Shown here: piece by piece, positions 1-6,988 of the stretch
Position numbering within the stretch: position 1 is the first letter of the stretch
Layout: every line of letters starts with the position of its first letter
From: Oscillospiraceae bacterium
Lineage (GTDB): Bacteria; Bacillota; Clostridia; Oscillospirales; Oscillospiraceae
NCBI GenBank assembly: GCA_015068335.1
Contig: SVKT01000050.1
Coordinates: 1-10,293 of the forward strand
Direction: 5' to 3'
Length of the DNA: 10,293 bases
Position numbers and translations under genes: made by a program
The notes under the pieces: model-generated
Databases searched by the model: none
Seen by the model: the letters and a program-made list of their open reading frames with translations, nothing else
Told to the model about the DNA's origin: nothing

Positions 1-79
1 TGACTGGCGATGGAAATATTGCGGAACTTGCCATCGCCCTGCTGTTTTCCTGTGCCCGCAATATTTCCATCGCCGGTCA
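1..79. repeat. 24-bp inverted repeat at the window edge
   Basis: Bases 1-24 and 56-79 are reverse complements with one mismatch (T at 5 against G at 75), separated by 31 bases. The 19-base core GGCGATGGAAATATTGCGG is perfect. The repeat lies within the coding frame of the dehydrogenase and its left arm starts exactly at base 1. It could be a real hairpin or a foldback or contig-end artefact; the sequence alone does not decide. Confidence 0.85.
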
Positions 80-623
80 CACGATGCGGGAGCAGAAATG
101 GGAAAAGAAGGCTTACTCCAAGGGCTTTGAGTTGATGGGAAGAACCGTGGGCGTCATCGGCTACGGCCGTATCGGCCAACTGGTGGGCGCCAAGGCACAG
201 GCGCTGGGAATGAATGTGCTGTCCTACGTCAACCGCACCAAGCCCGAGGGCTGCGAGAGCGAAACGATGCACTTTGTCCCCCGCGACGAACTGCTGGCGC
301 AGTCTGACGTCATCGTTCTCTGCGCGTCCTGCTGCGACTGCAAGCCGCTGGTGGACGCGGAAAGTCTGGCAAAGATGAAAGACGGTGTTGTGATCATCAA
401 TGTTTCCCGCGGCTTCAATGTGGATGAGGCTGCCCTTCTGGATGCGCTGCATTCCGGAAAGGTCCGGGCCGCCGGCCTGGATGTCTGGGCGGACGAAAAG
501 AATCCCAACTGGGAACTGGCTGCCCATCCCGCCGTTTCCTGCCTGCCCCACATCGGCGCCGGCACCAAGGAGGCACAGAAGCGCATCGGCGCAGAACTGG
601 TAGACATTATCCGAACCTTCTGA
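3..623 (+). CDS. D-2-hydroxyacid dehydrogenase, NAD-binding domain, 5' partial
   Basis: The gene is cut by the left edge; 206 codons are visible in the frame that starts at base 3. Family members have about 310-340 residues, so roughly the first third is missing. The enzymes interconvert 2-oxoacids and D-2-hydroxyacids with NAD(H) in the cytoplasm; the substrate (3-phosphoglycerate, glyoxylate, other) cannot be read here. The Rossmann motif GYGRIG is at 159-176. The family's Arg-Glu-His triad is seen as Arg in NVSRG (about 408), Glu in ADEKNP (about 495) and His in PHIG (about 549). The ATG at 84 is not the start, because the codons before it encode the family helix with AELAIALL and ARN. The stretch CASCCDC (about 321-341) is unusually cysteine-rich where the family normally has a proline-rich loop. 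A terminator follows 11 bases after the stop. The family call is firm; the exact substrate is unknown. Confidence 0.88.
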   Translation, partial: TGDGNIAELAIALLFSCARNISIAGHTMREQKWEKKAYSKGFELMGRTVGVIGYGRIGQLVGAKAQALGMNVLSYVNRTKPEGCESETMHFVPRDELLAQSDVIVLCASCCDCKPLVDAESLAKMKDGVVIINVSRGFNVDEAALLDALHSGKVRAAGLDVWADEKNPNWELAAHPAVSCLPHIGAGTKEAQKRIGAELVDIIRTF

Positions 624-634
624 AAAAACTGTAA

Positions 635-670
635 AACAGCCCCGAGGCGATGCCTCGGGGCTGTTCTTTT
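635..670. terminator. Bidirectional rho-independent terminator
   Basis: A perfect 14-bp stem (635-648 with 652-665) closes a GAT loop and is followed by CTTTT on the + strand. On the - strand it is followed by TTTTACAGTTTTTT. It lies between the converging dehydrogenase (stop at 623) and sfsA (stop at 677) and can serve both. Confidence 0.93.
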
Positions 671-676
671 CGACTT

Positions 677-1357
677 TCAAAGAATCACCGGAACTGGATC
701 GCCGATCATAAGGCTCTCCGGCGTAACACGGCAGTCAACGGCATAGACGCCCACTCCGTGGGCCGCAGCCTCGCGCAGCGCCGCGCCAAAGGCAGGATGC
801 GTGGTATCGTTGGGTCGGAAACAGGAAACGCCCTCCATCTGGATCACAAAGACGATGACCGCCGCCATTCCCCGATCCGCCGCCCGTTGCAGTTCCCGAA
901 TATGCTTTACGCCCCGTTCCGTAGGGGCGTCCGGAAAGCGGACGACGCCGTCCTCTTCCAGTGTTACCCCCTTCACCTCCACCCAGCAGGGGCCTTGCTC
1001 TGTTTCCAGACAGAAGTCCAGCCGGGAATCGCCCAGCGTGACTTCCCGCCGCAACGTGGTCACACCAGAAAGGAAACCGCCGGCCACGGCCCATTCCTCA
1101 AACACACGGTTCGGCGCCTGGGAATCGATATTGATGAGCCGCTCTCCTTTTTCCACCGCAATAAGGTCGTACTGTGTTTTTCTCTTTGGGTTCGTTCCCC
1201 GTTCCAGATACACCACCGCACCCGGGGTAAGCAGTTCCCGACAGCGGCCGGTGTTCTTGACGTGGACGGTTTGGATCCCATCTCCCGTATCCACTTGGGC
1301 AATAAACCGATTGGGACGTTCCAGAAAACAACCGCGGATCACGTTAAGATATTGCAT
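677..1357 (-). CDS. sfsA: SfsA-family protein (DNA/RNA nuclease, 'sugar fermentation stimulation')
   Basis: The 226-residue product is full length for the SfsA family. It carries the signature VHVKNTGRCRELLTPG (residues 31-46) and the stretch RKTQYDLIAV (59-68). The core has Asp114 (RLDF) and EVK (Glu127, Lys129), then FPDAPTERG (141-149); this arrangement matches a PD-(D/E)xK nuclease-like fold. Named in E. coli for an effect on maltose metabolism, SfsA proteins have more recently been treated as nucleases; the role in this organism is unknown. The start at 1357 is preceded by an AAGGA-type ribosome site and a TATAAT box. The gene stands alone, divergent from the decarboxylase operon and convergent with the dehydrogenase. 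No membrane segment or signal peptide is seen. Confidence 0.93.
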   Translation of the reverse strand: MQYLNVIRGCFLERPNRFIAQVDTGDGIQTVHVKNTGRCRELLTPGAVVYLERGTNPKRKTQYDLIAVEKGERLINIDSQAPNRVFEEWAVAGGFLSGVTTLRREVTLGDSRLDFCLETEQGPCWVEVKGVTLEEDGVVRFPDAPTERGVKHIRELQRAADRGMAAVIVFVIQMEGVSCFRPNDTTHPAFGAALREAAAHGVGVYAVDCRVTPESLMIGDPVPVIL

Positions 1358-1389
1358 AGATTTTCCTTCGTCCTTTCTGCTTTTTTCCC

Positions 1390-1395
1390 ATTATA
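1390..1395 (-). promoter_or_regulatory. -10 box of the sfsA promoter
   Basis: On the - strand the sequence TGGTATAAT contains a perfect TATAAT (1395-1390). Transcription would start about 25 bases before the sfsA ATG. No convincing -35 hexamer is present at normal spacing. Confidence 0.6.
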
Positions 1396-1491
1396 CCACA
1401 GTTTTGCCCTGTACGCCGATGCAAAAGCCTCTTTCGCCTTCAAATCCACAAGTTCTACTATTTCACACACCGGTCATTCTCTTAATTTTAC

Positions 1492-1519
1492 TTGTGTTTC
1501 TCGCAAAAATTGATATAAT
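1492..1519 (+). promoter_or_regulatory. Promoter of the decarboxylase operon
   Basis: An extended -10, TGATATAAT (TGN at 1511-1513 and TATAAT at 1514-1519), lies 30 bases before the first gene. The -35 is weak: TTGTGT at 1492-1497 with a 16-bp spacer. The extended -10 probably compensates. The 190-base divergent gap 1358-1549 holds this promoter and that of sfsA; no riboswitch or operator was recognised in it. Confidence 0.7.
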
Positions 1520-1549
1520 TGACCTACAACCAAATTCAGGAGGAACCCT

Positions 1550-1810
1550 ATGGAGTATTCAAACACATTTGTTTGCCTGATGGGCATAGGCACGGTGTTC
1601 TTTGGCCTGATCTGTCTGATCGTCCTGACCTGGCTGATGGGTCTGGTCTGCGGCAAAAAGCAGAGTGCAGCCCCCGCCGTTCCCGCAGATTCCCCGGCTT
1701 TCGCAGAGCCTGACCGTCAGGAACTGATCGCCGCCGTTTCTGCCGCGATCGCCGAAGACCTGGGAACTGATATTTCAGGCATCCGCATTCTGTCCATCAA
1801 GAAACTGTGA
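1550..1810 (+). CDS. oadG: Na+-pumping decarboxylase gamma subunit (OadG family)
   Basis: The product is a small membrane protein of 86 residues. One hydrophobic helix spans about residues 7-35, followed by a charged, Ala/Pro-rich linker. The C-terminal segment (about 55-86, DRQELIAAVSAAIAEDL then GIRILSIKKL) has the pattern typical of OadG/MmdD-type subunits. In characterised pumps the gamma subunit anchors the peripheral carboxyltransferase to the membrane beta subunit. The ATG at 1550 follows AGGAGG at 1538-1543. It is first in a four-gene operon, 34 bases before the biotin carrier. Small size and low conservation make this a family-level call supported strongly by context. Confidence 0.87.
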   Translation: MEYSNTFVCLMGIGTVFFGLICLIVLTWLMGLVCGKKQSAAPAVPADSPAFAEPDRQELIAAVSAAIAEDLGTDISGIRILSIKKL

Positions 1811-1844
1811 TCTAAAAAACTGGATATAAGAAGGAGAAAACACA

Positions 1845-2210
1845 ATGAAAAAGTACAGAGTGACCGTCAATGGCACGGCTTATGAGATCGAACTGGAAGA
1901 ACTGACCGGCGCAGTCCCCGCTGCCGCGCCTGCCGCTGCTCCCGCCGCAGCCCCTGCTGCTCCCGCTGCCCCCGCTCCCACTGCCGCCCCTGCCAACGGT
2001 GAGCAGATCACCTCCCCTATGCCCGGCACCATTTTGGCTGTCAACGTCACTGCCGGCGCTTCCGTGAAGAAGGGCGACGTCCTGATGGTTCTGGAAGCGA
2101 TGAAGATGGAAAACGAAATCATGTGCCCCTGCGACGGCACTGTGGCTTCTGTCAACACCTCCAAGGGCGCTGCCGTTGAGACTGGCACGCTGCTGTGCGT
2201 CATCCAGTAA
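1845..2210 (+). CDS. Biotin carboxyl carrier protein of the decarboxylase
   Basis: The 121-residue protein has a short N-terminal segment (1-22, MKKYRVTVNGTAYEIELEEL), a flexible linker built almost only of Ala and Pro (about 23-50), and a biotinyl domain (about 52-121). The biotin attachment motif EAMKME places the modified lysine at Lys87, 34 residues from the C terminus, as is usual. It carries CO2 as carboxybiotin from the alpha carboxyltransferase to the beta subunit. The start is supported by AAGGAG about 8 bases upstream. In several well-known oxaloacetate decarboxylases this domain is fused to the end of alpha; here it is a separate gene, as in GcdC/MmdC-type systems. A biotin protein ligase must be supplied from elsewhere. 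Confidence 0.95.
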   Translation: MKKYRVTVNGTAYEIELEELTGAVPAAAPAAAPAAAPAAPAAPAPTAAPANGEQITSPMPGTILAVNVTAGASVKKGDVLMVLEAMKMENEIMCPCDGTVASVNTSKGAAVETGTLLCVIQ

Positions 2211-2228
2211 CGGACCGGAGGACTTACT

Positions 2229-3656
2229 ATGCAAGCGATCCTGAATTTTATTAACGATACAGGTTTTATCCTGTTCTTGCAGGATGGCGGCTGGAAAAAT
2301 GCACTGATGATCATCGTCGCCTGCTTCCTGCTGTATCTGGGCATCGGCAAAAAGTTTGAGCCCCTGCTGATGGTCCCCATCGCCTTTGGTATGCTGATGA
2401 CCAACCTGCCCGGCGCCAATATGTTCCACGAGATCTTCTTTGCCGGCGGTCACATCCACTGGGATCTCATCGGCGGTGCTCCCATTACCGCAGATTTCCT
2501 TGCCGAGATGCATTCCGCAGGCGTGTCTGACGCCGTACTGGCTCCGTACATCGATCAACTGATGGCCCTGGCGGAATCCACCTTCGGGCCGGACACCATC
2601 AAAACCTTGGTGGCAGACCTCACCACCTCTTTCGGCAGCTCCCTGAGTGCCCTGGAAGTGCAGTTGGAGACCCTGCTGCAAGCCGAACAGTATCTGCTGG
2701 CCGAGTATGGCGTGGAATTCTCCAACGTCACCGTCTCCGCCGGTTTGGTCGACATCCTGTATCTGGGCGTTAAACTGGGCATCTATCCCTGCCTGATCTT
2801 TATGGGCGTCGGCGCTATGACCGACTTCGGCCCGCTGATCGCCAACCCCAAGAGCCTGCTGCTGGGCGCTGCCGCGCAGATGGGCATCTTCCTCACCTTT
2901 GTCGGCGCCCGTTTCCTGGGCTTCACCGGCCCGGAAGCCGGTTCCATCGGCATCATCGGCGGTGCTGACGGTCCCACCGCCATCTTCGTCACGGCTATGC
3001 TGGCACCCGCCCTGCTGGGTCCCATCGCCGTCGCAGCCTATTCCTATATGGCTCTGGTCCCCGTCATCCAGCCTCCCATTATGAAACTGCTGACCACCGA
3101 GAAGGAACGCCAGATCGTGATGAAGCCTCTGCGCGAGGTTTCCAAGAAAGAAAAGATCATCTTCCCCATTGTGGTCACCGTTTTTGTTGCGCTGCTGGTG
3201 CCCTCTGCCGGCCCGCTGATCGCCTGCCTGATGCTGGGTAACCTGTTCCGTGAATGCGGCGTTACCGACCGTCTCAGCAAGACCGTGCAGAACGAACTGA
3301 TCAACATCGTGACCATTTTCCTGGGCGTGTCTGTGGGCGCTACCGCCACCGGCACCACCTTCCTCTCTCTGCAAACCATCAAGATTATGGTTATGGGCGT
3401 GGTGGCCTTCGGCTTCGGCACTGCCGGCGGCGTGCTGCTTGCCAAGTTTATGAACCTGTTCCTGAAAGAAAAGATCAATCCCCTCATCGGCTCCGCCGGC
3501 GTTTCTGCCGTTCCTATGGCTGCCCGTGTTTCCCAGATGGTCGGTCAGAAGTACAATCCCGCCAACTTCCTGCTGATGCACGCTATGGGCCCCAACGTGG
3601 CCGGCGTCATCGGCTCTGCCATCGCAGCCGGTGTGCTGATCTCCCTGTTCGGCTGA
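2229..3656 (+). CDS. oadB: Na+-translocating decarboxylase beta subunit (OadB/GcdB/MmdB family)
   Basis: This 475-residue multi-spanning membrane protein decarboxylates carboxybiotin and couples this to Na+ export. Family hallmarks are nearly unbroken from residue 171 on: VGAMTDFGPLIANP (194-207), GGADGPTAIF (244-253), QPPIMKLLTT (281-290), and NPLIGSAGVSAVPMAARVS (417-435). Residues shown to matter in Klebsiella OadB (Asp203, Asn373, Gly377, Ser382, Arg389) correspond by motif and spacing to Asp247, Asn417, Gly421, Ser426 and Arg433. The N-terminal part is longer than the usual 375-435 residue proteins: about residues 76-170 form an extra polar, helix-like segment between the N-terminal hydrophobic region and the conserved core. 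The ATG follows GGAGGA at 2217-2222. It lies 18 bases after the biotin carrier and 13 before alpha. Confidence 0.96.
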   Translation: MQAILNFINDTGFILFLQDGGWKNALMIIVACFLLYLGIGKKFEPLLMVPIAFGMLMTNLPGANMFHEIFFAGGHIHWDLIGGAPITADFLAEMHSAGVSDAVLAPYIDQLMALAESTFGPDTIKTLVADLTTSFGSSLSALEVQLETLLQAEQYLLAEYGVEFSNVTVSAGLVDILYLGVKLGIYPCLIFMGVGAMTDFGPLIANPKSLLLGAAAQMGIFLTFVGARFLGFTGPEAGSIGIIGGADGPTAIFVTAMLAPALLGPIAVAAYSYMALVPVIQPPIMKLLTTEKERQIVMKPLREVSKKEKIIFPIVVTVFVALLVPSAGPLIACLMLGNLFRECGVTDRLSKTVQNELINIVTIFLGVSVGATATGTTFLSLQTIKIMVMGVVAFGFGTAGGVLLAKFMNLFLKEKINPLIGSAGVSAVPMAARVSQMVGQKYNPANFLLMHAMGPNVAGVIGSAIAAGVLISLFG

Positions 3657-3669
3657 TAGGAGGTAACAT

Positions 3670-5121
3670 ATGGAATTTTTATCTAACAAGCCTCTGCTGA
3701 TCACGGATACCATCCTCCGTGATGCTCACCAGTCCCAGGCCGCTACCCGTATGCGCGTGGAGGATATGCTTCCCGCCTGCGAGATCCTGGACTCCATCGG
3801 CTACTATTCTCTGGAATGCTGGGGCGGCGCCACCTTCGACTCCTGCCTCCGCTTCCTCAACGAAGATCCCTGGGAGCGCCTGCGCAAACTGAAAGCCGCC
3901 CTGCCTAACACCAAGTTGCAGATGCTGTTCCGCGGCCAGAACATTCTGGGCTACAAGCACTATGCGGACGATGTGGTGGACGCTTTCTGCCGCAAAGCCA
4001 TCGAAAACGGTATGGACATCATCCGTATCTTCGACGCGCTCAACGACGTCCGCAATCTGGAACAGGCCATCAAGTCTACCAAGAAGTACGGCGGCATCGT
4101 GGAAGGCACGCTGTCCTACACCATCTCCCCCATCCACAACGAAGATTATTTCGTGAAGATGGCAAAGGAGTTGGAGCAGATGGGCGCAGACGTCATCTGC
4201 CTCAAAGATATGGCAAACCTGCTGCTGCCTCCCGCTGCCTATTCCCTCATCAAGCGCCTGAAAGAAACGGTTTCCATCCCCATCCACCTGCACACCCACA
4301 ACACCTCCGGCACCGGCGATATGCTGTATCTGGCTGCCGCTATGGCCGGCATCGACATCGTGGACACCGCACTCAGCCCCCTCGCCAACGGCACCGCACA
4401 GCCCGCTACCGAATCTCTGGTCGCAACGCTGCAAGGCACCGTTCGTGATACCGGTCTGGATCTGACCAAGATGAGCGAAGCCGCTGTCCACTTCCGCAAG
4501 GTGGCACAGAAACTGAAAGACGCCGGCACTCTGGATCCCAAGGTGCTGAACGTTGACACCAACACCCTGCTCTATCAGGTTCCCGGCGGTATGCTCTCCA
4601 ACCTGCTCTCCCAGTTGAAGCAGGCCGGCAAGGAAGACCAGTTCTACGACGTTCTGGCAGAGGTCCCCCGCGTCCGCGAGGACTTCGGTTATCCCCCGCT
4701 GGTCACGCCTTCCAGCCAGATCGTTGGCACCCAGGCCGTGATGAACGTCATTATGGGCGAGCGCTACAAGACCTTCACCAAGGAATCCAAGGCTATGCTG
4801 AAAGGCGAGTACGGCAAACTCCCCGGCACCGTCAACGAAGACGTCCGTGCCAAGGCCGGCATCGCTCCCGAGGATGTCATCACCTGCCGCCCCGCTGACC
4901 TGCTGGAACCCGAACTGCCCAAGTACCGTGAGGAGTTTAAGGACATTGCCAAGAGCGACGAGGACGTTCTCTCTCTGGCCCTGTTCCCCCAGGTGGCTCC
5001 CAAGTTCCTTGCCTGGCGCGACGGCCCCAAGGAAGAACCCGCAGCCCCTGCCGCTCCCAAAGACGCAGCCCCCGCAGATCCCAACGCTGTCCGCGAACTG
5101 TACGTGGAGTTCAAGGGTTGA
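3670..5121 (+). CDS. oadA: Oxaloacetate decarboxylase alpha subunit, carboxyltransferase without biotin domain
   Basis: The 483-residue protein transfers the carboxyl group of oxaloacetate to biotin, releasing pyruvate. The TIM-barrel domain begins with TDTILRDAHQS (residues 12-22). The metal site is visible as Asp18, the carbamylated-lysine candidate Lys179 (in CLKDMAN), His208 and His210 (in HLHTHNTSG). These match Asp17, Lys178, His207 and His209 of known alpha subunits with an offset of one. The conserved helical PYC_OADA-type region follows (about 295-440). The C terminus is an Ala/Pro-rich tail (about 451-483) where many homologues continue into a biotinyl domain; here that domain is the separate gene at 1845. 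The carboxyltransferase type argues for oxaloacetate rather than methylmalonyl- or glutaconyl-CoA. Pyruvate carboxylase subunit B is similar, but the adjacent beta and gamma subunits favour the decarboxylase. An AGGAGG lies at 3659-3664. Last gene of the operon. Confidence 0.95.
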   Translation: MEFLSNKPLLITDTILRDAHQSQAATRMRVEDMLPACEILDSIGYYSLECWGGATFDSCLRFLNEDPWERLRKLKAALPNTKLQMLFRGQNILGYKHYADDVVDAFCRKAIENGMDIIRIFDALNDVRNLEQAIKSTKKYGGIVEGTLSYTISPIHNEDYFVKMAKELEQMGADVICLKDMANLLLPPAAYSLIKRLKETVSIPIHLHTHNTSGTGDMLYLAAAMAGIDIVDTALSPLANGTAQPATESLVATLQGTVRDTGLDLTKMSEAAVHFRKVAQKLKDAGTLDPKVLNVDTNTLLYQVPGGMLSNLLSQLKQAGKEDQFYDVLAEVPRVREDFGYPPLVTPSSQIVGTQAVMNVIMGERYKTFTKESKAMLKGEYGKLPGTVNEDVRAKAGIAPEDVITCRPADLLEPELPKYREEFKDIAKSDEDVLSLALFPQVAPKFLAWRDGPKEEPAAPAAPKDAAPADPNAVRELYVEFKG

Positions 5122-5134
5122 TAAACACAACAAA

Positions 5135-5169
5135 GCCCGCCTGACCATTGGGTCAGGCGGGTTCTTTTT
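5135..5169. terminator. Rho-independent terminator of the decarboxylase operon
   Basis: An 11-bp perfect GC-rich stem (5136-5146 with 5151-5161) with an ATTG loop is followed by TTCTTTTTA. On the opposite strand it is followed by a T-rich stretch too, so it can also end the converging operon, whose last stop codon (5168-5170) lies in the T-run. Confidence 0.92.
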
Positions 5170-5767
5170 ATCCTTTGCTCTCCCGGATCAGCGTGCCCTG
5201 TGCATCGTAGAGCCGCAGCGTATAATCGAAATACTCCTTTGCCCAGGAAGTCTTTGTCATATTTTCCAGGGTATATGTAAGTTCTGTCGGAACGTTCTCC
5301 GGCGCAGGAAATCGAAATACGTCCTCCTCCACGCGCTGTCCGGTCATCGTCCACTCCACCGCATTCTCCCGGCGCAGTTTCCACGTAAGTTCCGCCGACG
5401 CGGCCTCCACATCGCCTATGGCCAGCAGCACGCCGGGTTCGTTCATACTCGGCATCACCAACACACCGTCGCTCTCATACAGGAAAACCTCCCACACCTG
5501 CGCCGGGCCACTGTGCCGAACGCTCCAAAAGGTATCGCCGTTCCGCAGCCAGATCATCTCTTTATAATACACAGAATCCTGACTGAAATCATTTTCCTCG
5601 GCATACACTTCCTCCCACTCCGGCACCAGGTTTTTCCTTGCCTCCTGCCGCAGCATCATCCCCCGCGTCAGGGCAGGAAAACCTGCCCACGCCCACGTCA
5701 GCAAAGCACACAGCACCGCCAGGCACAGGTTTCGCACGATCTTCTGTGTTCGGTTCAGTCTTCTCAC
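5168..5767 (-). CDS. Unknown single-pass membrane protein, module gene B1
   Basis: I do not recognise this 199-residue protein. It has a short basic N terminus, one hydrophobic segment (about residues 10-30), and a mostly polar, beta-strand-like part (31-199) that should lie outside the membrane. It starts with GTG at 5767, overlapping the TGA of A1 as GTGA; a GGGAGGTGG ribosome site supports this start. It ends with LRLYDAQGTLIRESKG, close to LRLYDEAGGLLEEHTY near the end of B2, and both carry FRFP in the middle of the outer part. It is therefore a diverged paralogue of B2 in the same operon. Coupled translation with A1 suggests that A1 and B1 act together. No catalytic motif is visible. Last gene of the operon. 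Confidence 0.82.
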   Translation of the reverse strand: MRRLNRTQKIVRNLCLAVLCALLTWAWAGFPALTRGMMLRQEARKNLVPEWEEVYAEENDFSQDSVYYKEMIWLRNGDTFWSVRHSGPAQVWEVFLYESDGVLVMPSMNEPGVLLAIGDVEAASAELTWKLRRENAVEWTMTGQRVEEDVFRFPAPENVPTELTYTLENMTKTSWAKEYFDYTLRLYDAQGTLIRESKG

Positions 5768-6639
5768 GACGCCACCTCCCAGTAGATCCGCAGCGCACCT
5801 TCGTTACCCGCATAGGGATAACTGATCTCCGTCCATTCCGGCACTTCGTGCGCCGTGAGCCGCATCATCAGATACCCACCCCGCAGATCCTCGCAAGACT
5901 CCAACGACCACGTATCCGTCGTCCCGGGAACAAGTTTGTAAGAATTGGCTCTGTAAATCGCAAAGTTGTGATCCTGCATTCCTTCCACATAGTCCTTGCG
6001 GGCAAAAATGTCGAGATAATAGCCACCGTTGATATATTCCTGTCCGGTGTTGGAAACCATCCGGAAATCATTCATAATGTCATCCGGCATATCGAACCAG
6101 ATCCCATCCTCTTCAATACGGAACAGGCAGTAGCCGCGGTAGAAACCGTTTCCATACCACCAATTTCCTTTGACCAGCGTCAGCGTATAATCGCCCCAGC
6201 GGACGGACTCCTCCGCCGTATAGTTGCCTACGCAGTCAAAAACGTCATTGTCCATTATGCGGTATTCCATCTCAAATCCGCCGGGATCCTCCATCGGGGA
6301 AAGGCTGTTTTTCACACGCTGGAAAACTTCGCTCTCTCCGAAGTTCACTACGAACACCATAATCGCTACGACCAGCAAGATGATGCTGCCCTCCCAGAGC
6401 CAGCCCAGCCACGGACGATGGGCTTTGTTCATAGCGCGCCCCACCTCTTCCGCATCTCCCATCGCCGCCAGCGCCCGTTCCTGCGCCAGTTCCCAGTCGT
6501 AGCCGATCCGTTCCAGATCTTTCATATGGTCCTCATAGTGGGCTTCCAACTCCCGTCGGATGGGGGGATGGTCCGGCCAGAACCGCACCTGTGCAATCAC
6601 TGTGTCGCACCAGGTTCGAAACGCTTCGTTGATATTCAT
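5764..6639 (-). CDS. HAAS/DUF1700-like membrane protein, module gene A1
   Basis: The product has 291 residues from the ATG at 6639. Residues 1-80 form a cytoplasmic helical domain with RFWPD (19-23), ELEAHYEDHMKDLE (30-43), ERALAAMGDAEEVGRA (54-69) and AHRPWLGW (73-80). This resembles the HAAS (DUF1700) or permease-prefix type domains that often accompany PadR regulators; the exact family is inferred. One membrane helix (about 83-99) precedes an outer domain of about 190 residues ending in SYPYAGNEGALRIYWEVAS. A longer frame upstream (to 6696) would overlap padR; the start at 6639 aligns with its paralogue A2. No clear ribosome site precedes it; the ATG is 5 bases beyond the padR stop, so re-initiation is likely. 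About half the N-terminal domain residues are identical to A2. Confidence 0.85.
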   Translation of the reverse strand: MNINEAFRTWCDTVIAQVRFWPDHPPIRRELEAHYEDHMKDLERIGYDWELAQERALAAMGDAEEVGRAMNKAHRPWLGWLWEGSIILLVVAIMVFVVNFGESEVFQRVKNSLSPMEDPGGFEMEYRIMDNDVFDCVGNYTAEESVRWGDYTLTLVKGNWWYGNGFYRGYCLFRIEEDGIWFDMPDDIMNDFRMVSNTGQEYINGGYYLDIFARKDYVEGMQDHNFAIYRANSYKLVPGTTDTWSLESCEDLRGGYLMMRLTAHEVPEWTEISYPYAGNEGALRIYWEVAS

Positions 6640-6644
6640 AGGCG

Positions 6645-6977
6645 TCAATTCGTGCCGCAGAGGACGGCGTTGACCTTCTCGGCAAAAAACGCCCACTCCT
6701 CCTTCTTTTCTTCCAGCGCTTTCAGGCCCTTCTTCGTGATACGGTAATATTTCCGCATCCGCCCGGTATCCGCCTCTTTCTCCCGTACGCTGACCAGCCC
6801 CTCGGCTTCCAGCGTATGCAGAAGCGGATACAACGTCCCCTCCTTCAATTCAAAGGTGCGGTCACTCCGGCGGGCCAGTTCGGTGATCATCTGATAGCCG
6901 TACATCTCCTCCCGGCTCAACAGGGACAGGATCAGCATTCCCGTGCTGCCTGTCATCAGGCTCTTGTCAATTTTCAT
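6645..6977 (-). CDS. PadR-family transcriptional regulator
   Basis: This 110-residue protein is a typical short PadR repressor: an N-terminal winged helix-turn-helix (about residues 10-85) and a short C-terminal helix for dimerisation. Recognisable stretches are MLILSLL (14-20), YGYQMITEL (26-34), KEGTLYPLLHTLEAEGL (45-61) and the wing GRMRKYYRITKKG (72-84). Such proteins bind inverted repeats over promoters and release on binding a ligand or partner. A TAAGGAGG at its 5' side overlaps the B2 stop codon, showing tight packing in the operon. The likely operator is the inverted repeat at 8529-8569 ahead of the operon, which would make this autoregulation. The signal it senses is unknown; the flanking membrane proteins are the obvious candidates for input. 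Confidence 0.95.
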   Translation of the reverse strand: MKIDKSLMTGSTGMLILSLLSREEMYGYQMITELARRSDRTFELKEGTLYPLLHTLEAEGLVSVREKEADTGRMRKYYRITKKGLKALEEKKEEWAFFAEKVNAVLCGTN

Positions 6978-6988
6978 ACGTTTCCTCC

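Noticed and set aside
650..1580. Two overlapping + strand open frames opposite sfsA
   Set aside because: SfsA on the other strand has a clear family match, start and terminator; the + strand products match nothing and one begins inside the terminator hairpin.
1812..3713. Long open frame (633 codons) on the - strand across the decarboxylase operon
   Set aside because: It is an antisense shadow of the biotin carrier and oadB genes; its product is a low-complexity Gly/His/Gln-rich sequence without family features.
3670..5121. Pyruvate carboxylase subunit B (anabolic)
   Set aside because: The sequence alone would allow it, but the adjoining beta and gamma subunits and the absence of a biotin carboxylase gene favour a sodium-pumping decarboxylase.
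3679..5148. Open frame of 489 codons on the - strand opposite oadA
   Set aside because: It mirrors the codon structure of oadA, has no recognisable domain, and runs through the terminator.
5638..6747. Open frame of 369 codons on the + strand opposite A1 and B1
   Set aside because: The - strand genes show paralogy, ribosome sites and coupled starts; this frame is His/Pro/Arg-rich shadow sequence.
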